From NCBI RefSeq assembly GCF_018320785.1, contig NC_054877.1, positions 34,990,151 through 35,054,150 of the forward strand: DNA of 64,000 bases, written 5' to 3'. Shown piece by piece: positions 12,368 to 27,300 of the stretch (position 1 is the first letter of the stretch; each line of letters opens with the position of its first letter). A program made the position numbers and the translations under genes. The notes beneath the pieces were generated by a model. The model saw only the letters and a list, made by a program, of their open reading frames with translations. It searched no databases and had not been told where the DNA came from. This DNA is from Cheilinus undulatus (taxonomy: Eukaryota; Chordata; Actinopteri; Labriformes; Labridae).

Positions 12368-15300
12368 ATCCTGGCCATGAGGTTTGATGCCTCGATCCAC
12401 TGACCGGAAACACTGGACCTAAATGGCGCAGCATGACTTTGTCCCTGCCTGGCTTAACTTCTCCACGCCCCAGCCTGCCAAGGTATGTGTGTGTCTTTGT
12501 CTGTGTGAGTGTGTGTCTATGCAGGACTGTTTGACTTTGATCTGGGATGTTCAGCACTGGGAAAAATTTGATTGATAAAGATGGAGCCTAAAATATTGAC
12601 TGTGAATATCACTGCACTAAAACCTTTAATTGAATGTGTGTGTTCACCTTGGATTAAGAGTGTGTGTTTGCCTAGAGTCAGCCTCAGGGACTGACAGTGC
12701 AGTCAGAACATGCTTCAACAGAGGCTCACCTATGAAATATGTATCTACATGGAAAATTAAGAATAAAGGTGCTGAGGGGCTCAAAAGCCAATTTAAAGGT
12801 AGGGCTGAACGATTTGGGAAAATAACCTAATTGCAGTTCTTTTCTCTGTTATAATCCCAAAAGTAGTGTGAGCATTTTCTGATATAAGTTCTGCTGGAAA
12901 ACTCTTTTATGAATGCTACTTCTGCACAAAGTGTGTTGTATTGAGAGGAAACCAGTGATTTACATCCCTGCTTAACACACTGATGGGATGTAATAAAGAC
13001 TTGGCGGGAATAGAAGTGAATTAGGGTCAAGACTGGTAAAAATGTCAGGTTTTGCTGCAATTAAAAAAAAAATCATGAATATCATTCCTGGCTATAAGCA
13101 TAGCATACATAGTATCATGTAATTTGTGGTTGTAAAAAATAATATTTTCAGATAGAGTGTAGGTTTTGGTACCATGTGCTTTGTTTTCAATTACAGTACA
13201 TACCTAGTGCCTCCTCAACACAGGAGGGCATGGGTGGTTATGGCGCGGCTACACAAAACTGCTGCGATGTTCAACACAACAACGATGGAGATGGAGACAA
13301 AAGTGAGCCTAGATCTTGTCCTGTAGCTTTTTGTCACAGCAAGGAGTGGCATTTTGTTTCAGAAATGGTTGACAGCCACAAGACCAAATACTACTGAAAA
13401 CTACAGGAGAGATAGGGTGGTTATAGAGCTGTACAGAATTGAGATGAGTGAAGAAATTCTGAACCAGCATAGTACCAGTACCAATCCATCTGATAATAGG
13501 GCTGTCACTTTTTTTTTCAAAATTCTAGCATTCATTCAAACCTCTGGGTGAAGGTTCATAGTTGAACTGTAATGAGCCATTCAAAGTCAAAATACAGAAT
13601 CCATCTCTCACCATTACGCCCAAAGTAGTTTGAAGTGGTTTCAAATCTGCAGAGGCTGCTCTCAGCGTGACGTGACCTTTGTGTGCCCTCTTGACCTCAC
13701 TAAATAAAGACAGTTGATGCTCTAATTTATACAAAGATGGAGGTCATTAATAGCAGAGGAACAAGTGGACAATAACACCTAAACACTCTAGAAGCCCGGT
13801 GGAAATAATTTGTATTGTTTACCGTGAATGGTAAAACAAAAACACAGGGGTGCGATTCAGGAGTTGCAAAGGTACATGAAGGAGACTCCTCTCTCATGCG
13901 ACAGCAAACGGCTGCTTTGGTGAAGAGATGGGGTGCACTAGAAGCCTGCCACTCTTCAAGCTGGCTAATAAGCATTTGTGCAGACCGGGAACCTCTGTGT
14001 GCTCTGAGCGGGTGTTCTCATCTGCGGGTAGTACTGTAAATAAAATCAAAGCTGCACTTGATCCCGAACACGTTGATAGGCTTGTCTTTCTAGCATATAA
14101 TCTCCAAAAGAAGTACCAGGATCGTTCAAGATGTCACTGGGGTGTCGATGAATACTTAAATAGCATATTACTGCTGTTTAAATCCAAAGCTTTTGAAAAT
14201 CGCTCCTGTCTTAATTTTGTCATGTTGAACACGGGAAAATGTTTTTCATTTAAATTGTTTTAGGACTGTTGTATTTTTAATGTTGAGCCTCTGTTGAGTG
14301 TAGCTCAATGAAACATGAAAAATAATGAGAATGTGTCGGTGTGTGGGGGTGGACAGCAATGTCCCCTCTAATTTTCAAAACTCCTGAGTAGACATTCGAC
14401 TCCCCTGAGTGCCTGCTTCATCAACTGTGGGCGACATCTGACGCTTACGCTACATCCACATGGCAGCGCCATGGCATCACCTATACATCCCCAAATATTA
14501 TTACAAGTGACTATAATTATAATGATTAATAATCACTGTTCAAGTCATGAATTTCACCATTCGTTCATTGATTCAGTTCACACGCCACTTTCAGTTTTAG
14601 CTAGCCAAAATTATGATGTCTGGAAATCCTGTTTAATATAACCAAGGATTTACAATCCTTTGAAATGTAAAAGTAAACTGTGATTCTAACTTACAAGCAT
14701 TTGTCCACAGGTGAAAACAGACGTTAACAAAGTTTGCAGTTTCATATAAAAAGGCAGAAAGCTTAATGATGGATAAGACAAAACACATGCTCTGTTCTCA
14801 TGCTTATTCAACCTAATCACAGTCAGGTCTCCTAAGGGACATCTACCTGCACAAGTTAAACAGCACATTACAGTGAAATCACACTGTTATAAACATCAGG
14901 CTTTAATCCTTTTGTTATAGGTCCATTATAGAAGATCCAACTCTTTCCTGGTCTCATTGTAGATCATTTTAGCCAGATTCATTCTTTAAAGCACAGTATT
15001 TACATAAAAATGGACATCCATTTATAATGTTGAAAATTATTAATAATTGTTTAGGCTATGTATATAATTATTTGAATGTGCCGGTACGTATGCGCTATGG
15101 TCGGAAAGGAGCTTTAAAGCAGGAGAACAGTTCAGCTCTGTGTTGAATCCTTTTCTCCTCTGCAGAAAGAAGCCTCAGGTCTACACCACCAACATGTTAG
15201 TTTGTGTTTGTCTGTCTGTGAGTGTCGTTAGTATTTGCATCATCGTGTGAATGACATTCAGCCAAAAGTGTCTGCGCAAATACCCACGACGGACGCATCG

Positions 15301-18300
15301 ATAGACTCGGCCACATGGCAGTTATTTAGGAAAAAAAGTCCTTCCTGTATGTGTCAATCAGTCATTGACACAAACATCCAGTTCACACACACACTGGCAC
15401 TAAGAGCCAAGCACAGATAGCGGGAGGTGGAGTTTGTGACGCTGTTAAATTCAACTAACCAAAGTGCCTCACTGGGGAACCATAAGTGGCTGGAATCCAC
15501 CTGCAATTGGTGACTGTCAGTATCAGGCCCTGCCATCACTGTGTCAGCTGTTGCATTATGTGGTAGCCACACTTTACATCACTTATGTATGAGGCACTCA
15601 TGAAGGTAGAAACCCTGGGCTACAGTACCAGCTAGCCTGCGCATTAATGCGCTTTTGATCACAGCGCATATTAGAATATAACAGTGAAAACTTGTTGGGG
15701 ATTTTTGAGTGCGCAACTTTTTTTTCCTTTTGTGCAGAGTGGTGGAGAGCAGTGCGTAATTGTGCAGTAAAACCCCTTAGAGAGAACAGGGGTGGACAGC
15801 GCAGGGTGGGGGTTTGAATATCTTGGAACATTATGTTTTCATGTTAGAAAGTCGTTTGAAGTTGTTTTTCTGAAAAACTGACAGCCCTATCTGAAACCTA
15901 CTGTACCAAATTACAAGATAAATTTCGATACTTCATTTTGTTACATTTCCACCCCATCACTCCAAAGGTAAGGCATCAAATATGTTAAGTTACACCTGTT
16001 TCCTTTACTTTTACATTCTATTGGTATCTTATTTCTGAATCATTTAGTATTGATATAAAGGTATTGGAAAAAAAAAAACAATTCCTAACCCTATTACAGA
16101 GGCCACTATGTGAAGCGTTTGATTCCCGTGCCGGACATCCCATAGTGATGATACTCCTTGACCACTCAGTGGTCGAGGATGACTTGACTTAACATTTTAG
16201 TATGGTCTCAGCTCTTCTGGAATCTCACCAAAGGTGACACAGTACCAAGCCCTAGGCACAGCACATAATGTTAAGGGAAAGAAAAGCTTAGTACAGCTGA
16301 GGTGAGTCACCACATTGTGAAAAAGTCTGTTAGGCAGTGCTCTCTCTCTTAAGTGAAAAATAATAAGTGAAGATCAGGAAGTTTCTGTTCCACCAACCAA
16401 ACATTATTAATTTAAAACACATTGGAGTATAGAAAATGTAGTTGACTTCATTATACAGAAATTTAGCCAAAGTTATTGTACAAGTCAAACAGTGTGTAGG
16501 AGTAAGTCTTTAATTTTTGAGGATTACACAATGATGAGTGAATAATCAGTGTGTAAGACATCTGTTAGTAGAATCATAACAGAATTTATAATTTTGGTAC
16601 TGTGACGACCATTTGATATTTCTGTACAGAAAATACCAAGATAACGTATGTCCATTCAGTTAAAAAATATTGAGATAAGACTTTTGGTTCATATAGCCCA
16701 GCTCTACTTACTGCTTAACATGTTTTTAAATACAGAAAGCAAACTAAACATTTTAATTTCTTGTAACAGTTTTTCTTCTTTGACAGATCCACACTTCTGC
16801 TTTATACTTTCTCCTTTTTGGAAAAAAACATCTGTTCCTTCAGTTTATACCAACTGTCAAATTTCAAATTACCTCTTATTACTGTTAGAAAGTAAGTTCA
16901 TGCAGTTTAGATGTTTGTTGCCTCTTGTTGACGTTGTACCACACTGCACAAACGGGCTCATTCCCACACCAGCCGCTCACAGAAAAACGCCAAAATTATT
17001 TTAATTGCTGGGGGTAAGTTAGGGATGTGGATGCAATGTTGAGATCCACTAATCTTACTCTATCAAACAAATGTAGTCAATCTTAAATAACATCACCCAT
17101 ATAAATCTAAACCATTGCCCCTGTAAAGCATATACCAGAGGACGTTGCAGATGGAGGTGTGGATGATAGGTGAAAATTGTATTGATTTTTGTCTTGTCTG
17201 GCAGGCCGTGCAAGGCTGTAATCTGTGAGTCAGGAAGCTAAGTGGCCTGTCTGTTCAATCAGACAGAAATAAGTGCACAGTCACAGTCCTGCTGCCGACA
17301 CATGACTTCAACTTAATGTTATCTGTCCTCAGGGAATAGTCTACACAAGCTATAGAGCTATACTTAAACCACAGTCTTTTACTACATTCCTCTAATGAAG
17401 ACATAAATGTTCACTGAGATGATGCTTTCCATAGAGGCCCAGGAACAACATTTAATCAGCTGAAGACAAGAATGTGATTTAGACAGATTCAAGCATTTTA
17501 CACCAATAATCTCAAACAGGCAGCTGTGCCATTGTTGCGCTGACTTCAGAACTTCCTATGAAGAATTGCATGCGGTCTCTCGATTGTACTGCTTTCCAGT
17601 GTTGTTTTTACTCCATATAATGTCTTTGCAGTGACACTTTGACTTGGAGCTATTTTGGTTATCTGAGAGTGTAGAGAGGAACTGAGTATGGAGGGAATAT
17701 ATGCTAATCAACGTGTTTTTACTTTAACAAAGTTAATGAGTGGAGAAAAGAAAGCCCTTAAAACAGTCTTGGGGGGTAATGTCTGTTCATTTTTTTTTAG
17801 TTGTCTGCTTTTTAGAGTCATCAGATTGTCTCTGAAAAAGTTAGCAAACTATTTCAACCCTAAAATGTTTGTCCCATTTTGATCAATCATGTCCTCTGTG
17901 TTTCCTTCTCCAGTCCCCTGCTGCCAACCTTGAGAAACAAGGTGAGCCCCACCTCCACAGAGACGGCAGAACTGCTGTGAGTCGCCGCCGCCACAATTCC
18001 TCTGATGGCTTCTTCAACAATGGCTCCCTGCGTGCTCCAGCAGGTAAATGATCACTGCATCTTCCATCTGAAGTGGGGTACACACTTTTTGTCAGGGTAA
18101 AGCTTGTGGATTCAGAATTGAGGTGTTAGGTGTTAAGTGATCCCTTCAAACAAAAAAGAATTGGGAAGTAAGCTGTCTAAAACCTGGCTTATACTCCTGC
18201 ATTAGATCAATACTAGCTATGGCGTAAAGGCGTAGGCAAGGGATGTCCTCAGCCAGCTTAACAGTTGAAATAAAATCCCTATGTGGAGGCAATCAGAATT

Positions 18301-21300
18301 ACGAATCAGTTAAACTAATTGGGGCCCAAGCACCAACCTTGGTGCAAGTACCCTATTGAAATGCAAGGAATTATCATAATCATCCCAGAAAATAAATCAA
18401 GAATTTGAGGACCATAAAACTCACCTAAACATTCTAGAAGATGTGCAGTAGAGATTTATGTATTCTACAGGCTTTGTGCAAGTCAACTGCACAGGGCCCC
18501 TATCTGGACAGGAAGTTGTCCTAACTTTCATATTGAACATTTGATTTGCTTCAAATTTCACATGTATGATCAGGGTCTGCCCCTCTACACATTTAAATAT
18601 TAATTTCATGGTTTTGCTCTTGCCTCACCTACTGGAAGAAGCCACTTGCATCTCTAATATATAAAATCTCCCATCTTATTTTGATTTTCAGTAATGACTA
18701 GGAAAGCACTTGGAGAGTGCAGACCTCCGCCATTAGGCCTATCTCCCAATAGTAAAGAATCATTTTAAAAATTCCTGGATCCAGACGGTGATCTGGATCA
18801 CTCCCAAAATCTAATCAGTTCTTCCTTATGCCATTTCTGACATTTCCTGAAAATTTCATTAAAATCCGTCCATAACTTTTTGAGTTATGTTGCTAACAAA
18901 CAAACTGACTAACAAACTAGAATGGCCATCTGAGGCAGCAGACCCACGCCTAAGCAGCGCCACCGAGGAACTCACGCTTCCATTGATCACTATGGTGTTC
19001 AAAATTTCGAAGTCCAAGAAAAAACAAACGGGTGGAGGGATCATCACCAACATCTAATCGATTCTTCCCTGTCCTACTACCTCACAAACAAAGTGCAATG
19101 TGTTCTGGAGCTACACAATGAATTTAATTTTGATCATAATTTTGATTTTGACCCTCCCAGGATCAATGAAACAACATTTGTTAGTGATAATTTACTTTGC
19201 AAATACTTGCTCCCACAAATAAAATGATCTGTGGTCACCTAAAAATATCTAAAATAATAAATGGTCTTGTTGTAAATATCGTCTGGTTATATATCATGAT
19301 TTGTTAATATTCTCTCATATTAATACTTGTTAATATACAACTTTAATCTGCCCAACACGCCTCTCATCTCTTTCCTTCTCTGTGAGCGTACGCCCACATA
19401 AACACAGAGATGCTCTCACCAGTGTGTAGCTCACTCATCGATCTCTGCTTTGCCTCTTCTCTTTATCTAGTTTTAACTGCTTTGCTGGCAATATTCATCA
19501 CTAGAGAACCAAAAAAAATGACACCGTTTCACTCATATTTCCACTGTGACATAATGTGAATGCGTTCGCACTTTTTACTTTGTTTCTTTTTCTTTTGCTG
19601 TTGTTAAGCTCTGATGATAAACTTTCAAAATAAGAGCATTTTTGAAACCAAAAATAAAGCACTAAGCGTAAGACAGAACAAAATTCATTTTTAATATATG
19701 AAACACAAATAAAAGCACAGCAAAGAACAATTCCCTGAGAATATCTCTTGGCTTAATCATCAAAACTAAATTACTTCCCAGACCAGTCAAGCTAAAATAT
19801 GGAGTACTGTTTTAGAAAACCCATTCTTAGATGAGGATTACACAGAGGATTTGACATTCGCTCCTTACTTTGTGTTCTTTTCAGCACAAACTTTGTGTAG
19901 CCTATCACTATCAGTGGAAAGAGTTTAGTAGGGTTACAAGGTTTTCAAAATAGAAATAAAAGCAATAATCATTAAAATAAAAACTAATTGTGACTACTAA
20001 TCATGATCAAATTAATCGTGATTATCATTTTGGCCAGTATCGTGCAGCTCTTAAGTGCTCACTGTTTTACATAAATGGGTACAAGGAAGGGATGGGTGCG
20101 AGTTCTTGGGTAGTGGTTGTGGCTGTCATTACTCAAGTAATGATTCATGACTTGCGCACTGTGCACACGCTGTTTTAGGCATCAGTATTTTCACTGATTT
20201 CATGGTACATGTGTACTCAACTTACAAGGTTTGTCCAACTGAATATACTTGGTTGGAAATAAAAATTTATGAAATGATAACCAGTACACAGATGTAGACC
20301 CCCTTCCAGCCATGGCTCTGGTTTTATTAGGACTGAGAGACAGATTACAGCATCAACAACTGCTTCACGACAACTACAGTAATTATCATGGGTATCATGG
20401 GACATTTGACTCAAAAGGCAAAACAAGCATAAGCTATTAACACTGGTTAGCTTAGCATACATTATTTGTGATGAAACCAGAGTGGAGAAGATTAGCCTAC
20501 TAATAATAAAACTGATGCCAGGAAGATAAGCTCACATTTAGTGAAGTGAAAGGAGAAGGCTACAGCAAGTTGATGGCGTTTGTTGAGCCAGAGTAAAAGC
20601 CACCATCACAGTGAATGACAGCTACAAGAGTGGAACAGATTTATGTGGAGAAAGCAGAATGTCCCAGTGTCAGATACGGTAGACTCTTGGACAGATCTTT
20701 CCATGGATCCATATGTAACTGTTTGCTGCTTACCCTTGGAGTAGCATGTTTTGGTCTGTAGAGTCGATTGTGATGGATGAATGAAGTTTGGATTGTATGA
20801 TGGAGCTCCATGTTGATGTTTTCTGTATATTTTAAAGGTTAATAATTGTCAGTTATGTTATCATCTATTGTAATTATGATTTGCTAGTACTGAAATACTT
20901 TTTCATTATGCATGTTTGTTTACTCTAAAATCATTAGTGTTGGACACATGTAACTGTTCATTCAGTTATTTTTAGAACAAACTGTAGTTCAGGTGTACCA
21001 AAATTAAGTGCAATGAAATACTTGCTAAAGAAAATTATCAAATGCTTTAGGGATTTTTATGGGATACCAATGTTTATGGACTGAAAACACCCACAATGCA
21101 ACAAAAAACAAATGAAAGATGAGAGAGATGCCAATCAAGAGTGGTTTGCACATGTAAACACAGTCCTGAGAAGTGGTCTTATCAGGAGAAATCAGTGGAA
21201 CATGTGTGGGTGGACTGTGGGAGTGCAGAAGCTTTAAATTCATCTTTCTAAAAGCCAGTGTCATTTCATTGAATCTCTGTTAGAAATCTGCAGGAGTGAG

Positions 21301-24300
21301 CAAGATTTTGACTTTCTCTTCAGTTCTTTTGCATAAGCACACTATTTTTAGCTTGTTGCCAGTTTTAACTCGTTGCTGGAACGAGCATACTCCTGTGTTA
21401 TGAGTGCATGGACATCAGAGTAAGCCATGTATTATAAGAATAAGAAAAGAAACAAAAGAAAGAAAAAGAAATTATAAGAAAAGAGATAATGCAGGGTATG
21501 TGTCAGACATTTAAGTCTGAGTAAAATTATTCTTGAAACGTTGGCAGAAAATCTTCGCTGATGTAGGATGTACATCAGTTCATTGTTATGGGTGAGGATA
21601 TTATCGAGGCCACCTGTTCAGGAGACAGAGACAGAGGCATGTAGCATCTTTTTGAGCAGCAGACAGGTAGAACTGGAGGCCTGTACTCTTCTCTGTATTC
21701 TTTTCTTCAATATGAATAACCTTTTTTTAATATCCTCACACTGCAATAAGACGTTGTTGCTCTGGTGCTGTATAGGTGTGCTGTTGTTGATGTAAGCCAA
21801 GAATTCTCCTATTGTTCTGCCAGTATTTTACAGCTTAGGTCTTCCTTTAAAGTAAGACATGCTGACCCCACTGGATTAACATAGATATGCAAGATGTACA
21901 AAAAACACACAAGAGTTCTACATTTTGGAAATGTTTGAAAAACAGAATAGCTTGTAGGCAACATTGTGGATTAGGCTACCATGCACTGTTTCCTAACCTT
22001 ATAAAGCAGATGGATTGGCCAGATTCCATGTCTGTCACCAGGTAGATCAAGCTGAAATTCTGGTTCAAAGTCAGACCTGAACAGATCAGTTGGTGTCATT
22101 TTTGGTGAAAGAAGCTGTAACTACAGTCACGGTTTAGTTGAAACGGCTGGAAAACTGTAAATGCCAACTGTGGCAGCTAATGAAGAGACAAGTGTAAATG
22201 CAGCCATAGCAGCAGTTTTATCAAAAATTGACATCATTTCTTTCAGGGCTGGAGTCAACCAAAGAAAAACTGGGCAGAGTGAAATCACACCCACACTGAC
22301 CAATTGTTTGGTGGAGAGAAAACCCTACATATTTCAAGATAAACCTAATTAGTGACAGTGATCTCATTGCAATAGCAATGTCAGGCTGTGCAACTATATA
22401 ACCATGTAAAAGGCTGCAGTTATTTTTGTAGTAGGTTGTACTTAAAATGAAAACGAAAAAAGCCTGCTGAAAGAACTCTAAGTACCACTGCATTTGCACT
22501 TTGTAGAAGTAATTTATTTTCGGTAAAAGGATAATCTTACATTTTCTGGAAAATATAAATAATTCTAAAAGTAGTACTGTACAAATTTCACGTTTTGTGT
22601 TTTTTATGCTATTTGATATTTGTGTTTTGAGTTGCTAAATAAACACTGTAAAATTATTTTATACATTTTCCTTGATAACCAAGTGAGTCAACTTAAAGAC
22701 GTGTGTGGGCCTGTTGCCCAGATGTATGTGGAATATTTAACCTTTATTTAACCAGATTAAAACCCACGTGGAATACATTTCATGCCATGGATATGTGAAA
22801 GTCTATCTGATGTTTCAGGTCAGGTCTTTTCTCAAGTTAGTGTTGTCTGTCAAGCCTCTTTACAGACCTGATAGCAGTGTTAGCGAAAAAGAAACAAATC
22901 AAGAAGTTTCACAGTGTAGATTTACCTGAATATATTCAGAGAGGTGAGAGTTGAGCTCATACAATGATGTCTGTAGGAAAAGTGTTAAACAAAAACTTAT
23001 TTTTATGAATATTTGTGTTCTGATGAAGACAGCTTCAGTAAGCCAACCTACAGATTTGTTTGTCAAAGTCTCTTCACTCCTCTATAATCACAATGACACC
23101 CAGACTGATTGTTTTTCTCTTCAGGTGATGGTTGGCAGCAGCCCTCTCTGCTCCTGAGACATGACTCAGTGGACTCGGGGGTGGCCAAAGGAGGACATGG
23201 TGGGCTGGCGGGGGGCTCCTGTTGGAAGGAAACACCTAGCTGGCACGGAGCTCCGCGGGGAGCCCAGGATGGCCACCACCACCAGGGACGCCACCCCAAA
23301 CGGGTAGGAGGAGACAGGGACAGGCAGGGGGGGCACCGGCAGCGCAATGGCAACTTTCATCCCCGAAAGGGCACCTCGTACCAGGACAAGTTCCCCAACG
23401 AGGAACGCAAAGACGGCAAGGACGACAAGCTCAAGTTCGTGGAGGAGGACTTTGTAAGTCCATGACCTTCACTGTTTTTTTCCTCTTGACTTTGTTCTTG
23501 AGACAAAGCTCTGTTTATATCTGAAAGAGCAGAAATCACAAGAAAAGGTTTTCCCTTTAAAAAAAAATATCCAAATGCATCTGTTGTCAAAGATAGTGAG
23601 GGGACGGACCTTTAAACAAACTTCGTTCTTGAATTTTTAAAAAGGCGTCTGTCTGCTCTGAGGTTGCTAAAATTAGGGTTGCTCAAATGAACTAAAATCA
23701 TGATTAAACTCATGAATGGTTCATACAAAGTCTTTGGGTTATCACACTTGTGTTTTGGGCTGTTTTGGCTTTAAATGATGAAAACAATTCAAAGTGACGT
23801 GTATTTTTTCCAAGTGGGTCCTAGGGGGGCACAGCTCTTCTTAGATATGTAAGGGGGGGCTCAGTAGAAGAAAGGTTGTGAACCACTGGACTACAGGTAT
23901 ATTGTGTGTACTCTAAAGTTAGATTAATGTCTGTAGATCGGGATACAATCAGTCAAAACTACATGGCAGCATTCATTTCTTCGTCCACAATGGCCGAACA
24001 AGGGCACAAGAAATCCCCTTTTCTTTGCCTCAGCCTTTTAAGTGGCCATATTTTACATCTCCTCCAATGTCTCTTCCCTTTTGTATTAACTGCGGTATAA
24101 ATAGCAGCTGCCGGCATGGGCCACTGAGGCACAGCTATTGTTCAGATTTAAAGCAGGTGTATAAATCAGCCTTTAAATTTAAGAGTGTTTTTTTTGCTTT
24201 CTTGCCAATAGCATTAAATTTTTGTCTTTCAAAATTTTAAAACTGAAACTCTGAAAGACCAAATTTTGAAAGTTTTACGATTTTTTTCTCTCACTAGCCT

Positions 24301-27300
24301 TCGCTCAACCCTGAAACAACTGGAAAGCCTGGGACTCAGATGAGAGCGGTGGCTCCACATGCTGGAGTTTGGGGTAAGGGCTTCCAGTCCTGATTGGATT
24401 AAAACTCCAATAACTTTTGACCAGGGTTAAAAATTTTAGCCCTGTTTCAAGATTTCTCTTGCTCTCTTTTGTAACGGTCAATATCTAACTGTTTATGATT
24501 GTAGAAAACCCCCCGAGTGGCAAACAAATGGTGTCCAAAATGCTGGTAATCAAGAAGGTTTCAAAGGAGGACCCCAGCACAGCCTTCTCTGCGGGGTTTG
24601 CCACCGCTGGCGCCTTGCCAACCAACGGCAGCAAAGCTCCCATCACAGGCTCCAGCGTTTACAAGAACCTGGTCCCAAAGCCTGCTGTGGCCCCCACCAA
24701 AGTATGAAATACTGTAAAATTATTCACTTTCTGTTTTTCCTCTCCTGCAGACATGCATGATCCACTACGAAACCATATTTTTATCAAATGGAAAACAAGC
24801 TTTACACTCCAAGTGTTAATGCCATGATCCTCTCCTTCAGAGCACCCAGTGGAAATCCGGTGGTAGAGAGATCACTAAGTCTGGTCTTCACATGCCAGGC
24901 CGAGATTCAGTCTTCACCAGCCCTGTCTCTGCAGCCAAACCCAGCACCCCTGTCAGTGCACCACAGCACAACACCCCGAAAGAGGTGAGGGAAAAACACA
25001 AACATTTAATATCCATGATTAAAAAAATAAATGTATGATCTTCCTTATACTGTTTGTTTTAATTTAAAGGGTTTACTCAGACTTTCTATTAAAGAGTAAA
25101 ACAGAAGAAACCAAACCACTGAAGCAGTCTCAGCTCGACTTTTTAGTTCTCGAGGACGAGTGTGTAGTCAGCCTCTCCCTGTCAAAGTAAATCACAGGTT
25201 TTATCTAAACATAGTAATTATGTGTCAGTGTGGTTGGAGAGTGAGAGTTACTCACATGTGCACATGATCTTTCGTTTTGCTGCAGTATGTGCTTTCTTCA
25301 TCTCTTGAATATACTATAAAGCTATAATCTATGCTTTGAATGCTACAGTCTCCTCTAAAATCTTTGTTTTTAATCACAGCATAACATTGCCCCTTATTCA
25401 TGTGTGATAAAGTTCTGGCTGTTAAAATGTCCAATTAAAGCCTATTTAGTTTGAAGCACATCAGGTTGATAGGATTAAATGGCAAACCATTTTTTTTCTC
25501 AATTGGAGAAAGTGCTTATAACTTCAGGTTTTTATTAATCTCATTGTCGTACCTGCAGCACCCTTCCAGCACGACTCCTCCCATAGACATCGCCCCGTCA
25601 AGGCTGAAGCTGATGCGCCGCGGTCCAGACCGTAAGAGCGAGTTTCTGCGGGCTTTGAAGGACGAGGGCACTGGAGAGCTGACGACAAGCAGCAGCCCGG
25701 GAACATCAGGAGAGGTATGAAACAGCCTGTCCGAAATAACATCTCATAGCACAGGACAGCTATAACAGAGATAATTGAAAGCTGTTGTTCTTTGCAAGTA
25801 GTAAAGTCCCAGTAACATCCATTAATAAACTTTTTTAAGTAACATGCAACCATGACATGATTCCTCTGGGTTTATCCAGAATTCAGAATAAGTGATGAAA
25901 CACATTTTTATGCTCAAAATTTCCTGAGGGAGGAATCCCAGACTTCTACTTTTTACAGGGTTCCAGCAAATCCTTGAAAAGTTTTGAAAAGTTTTAATTG
26001 GAATTTTGAAAATGATAGTAATGAAAGTCTTAAAAAGTCAGATTTTTACTTGTGAGTGGTCTTAGGTTTAGAAGACACTCTAACTAAGACCTATCCTTTC
26101 CAATCTTTGCTTTCTAGCCAACGTTATACGATTTTGATTGTAATTTTTTTGTTTATATACTTGTCCCTGTGACAATTAACAGCATTAATTAACAGCACAT
26201 AAATAGCATTTGTACTTACTGTAAATCAATGATTTGGTATTTATAGCTGAATTTCTACCACAAATTGTTTCATGAATATTCATCAGAATGCAGGGAAACG
26301 ACAGGACCTCCAGACATCTCCTTATTTTATATTACTCATTAAATAAGCCTTGCACTGCTGTAAAACAGTCAAGTTCTCAAACCTGTTTAGAATCACACCT
26401 GCTCAGATATTGTTGGCCTCATAGCATAATTGCATAAGTCATATTTTTAGGTATTTCAAAAAAAAAAAAAGAAAAAACCTGATTTTGGCAAACACATAGA
26501 ATGTTTTTAATTTTTTACTCTAACAGTAAGTTCTACCGTATGTTTGAAAAAGTTAATTAAAAAAGAAAAGCCACAACGAGGACTACATAAAACAAAAGTG
26601 ACTTTATAGATGATAAAGATAACAATTAATGGATGACTTAGGCATATAGTGATTATGGACTGTAACAAGCACTCTGATTGGCTGAGGACATAGGCAATAA
26701 GGCAGAATGAATCAGCAGTGTTAGGAGAGAAGTTAGATATCACAGTTTGGCCAAAAATGACTTGGGCTATTATACTATGAGGCTAATGATATGTTATGGT
26801 AAATATCACTATGGTATATGAATGTAATAGAGGGAATAAATGCCAGAAATCATCAAATTTTGGCATTTAGGGCAAAAAGATTCTTTACCCTATATCCATA
26901 TTTCATTTTCAAAAGTGCATTAAATCAGAAAATTTATGTTTCAGTCCTGATCCAGTATACTTATAAATATTACTTGCCTTTCAATTTTAACTGCTGCACA
27001 AAAAAGCAGTATTAATTTTTTGTTCAAGTCTGAAAAAGTCTAAATTTGATTTTTTTTTAAATGCATAGGAAACCCTTTTTGTGTGTTTTTGTGCTGCATG
27101 GCCATAGTTTATTTAAAACATTAAAAACAAGCTGGAGGTTACACACTCACAGGCCATTAGATGTGATTATTGAACTGTTTATTGGTACAGATATCTAATC
27201 AGTTGTTCACATGGCAGAAACCAGTGCATGTAAGCATGGTAAAGACGATCTGCTTAGGTTCAAACTGAGTGTCAGAATGGGGAAGAAAGGTGATTTACTT

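Larger units (their letters stand above)
13497..15889 (+). mobile_element. hAT transposon remnant, outer element of a nest
   Basis: The ends TAGGGCTGTCA (13497-13507) and TGACAGCCCTA (15879-15889) are exact 11-bp inverted repeats. The flanking octamers tctgataa (13489-13496) and tctgaaac (15890-15897) agree at 6 of 8 positions. After removing the nested insert the element is about 950 bases: an internally deleted hAT that keeps only the 3' part of its transposase (13928-14263). It lies in GPBP1L1 coding intron 1, in the same orientation as the gene. Confidence 0.82.

Noticed and set aside
13928-14263. Idea that the hAT dimerisation fragment is a domesticated host exon
   Set aside because: The conserved part is short, frame-shifted upstream, lacks BED and catalytic regions and lies between clear transposon termini, so a relic is the simpler reading.
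16648-17004. 118-codon plus-strand frame in a GPBP1L1 intron
   Set aside because: AT-rich codon use, no family resemblance and no flanking splice sites suggesting an exon.
23063-23360. Proline-rich minus-strand frames
   Set aside because: Antisense to GPBP1L1 coding exon 3 (Gly/Arg/His-rich), without splice signals or known domains.
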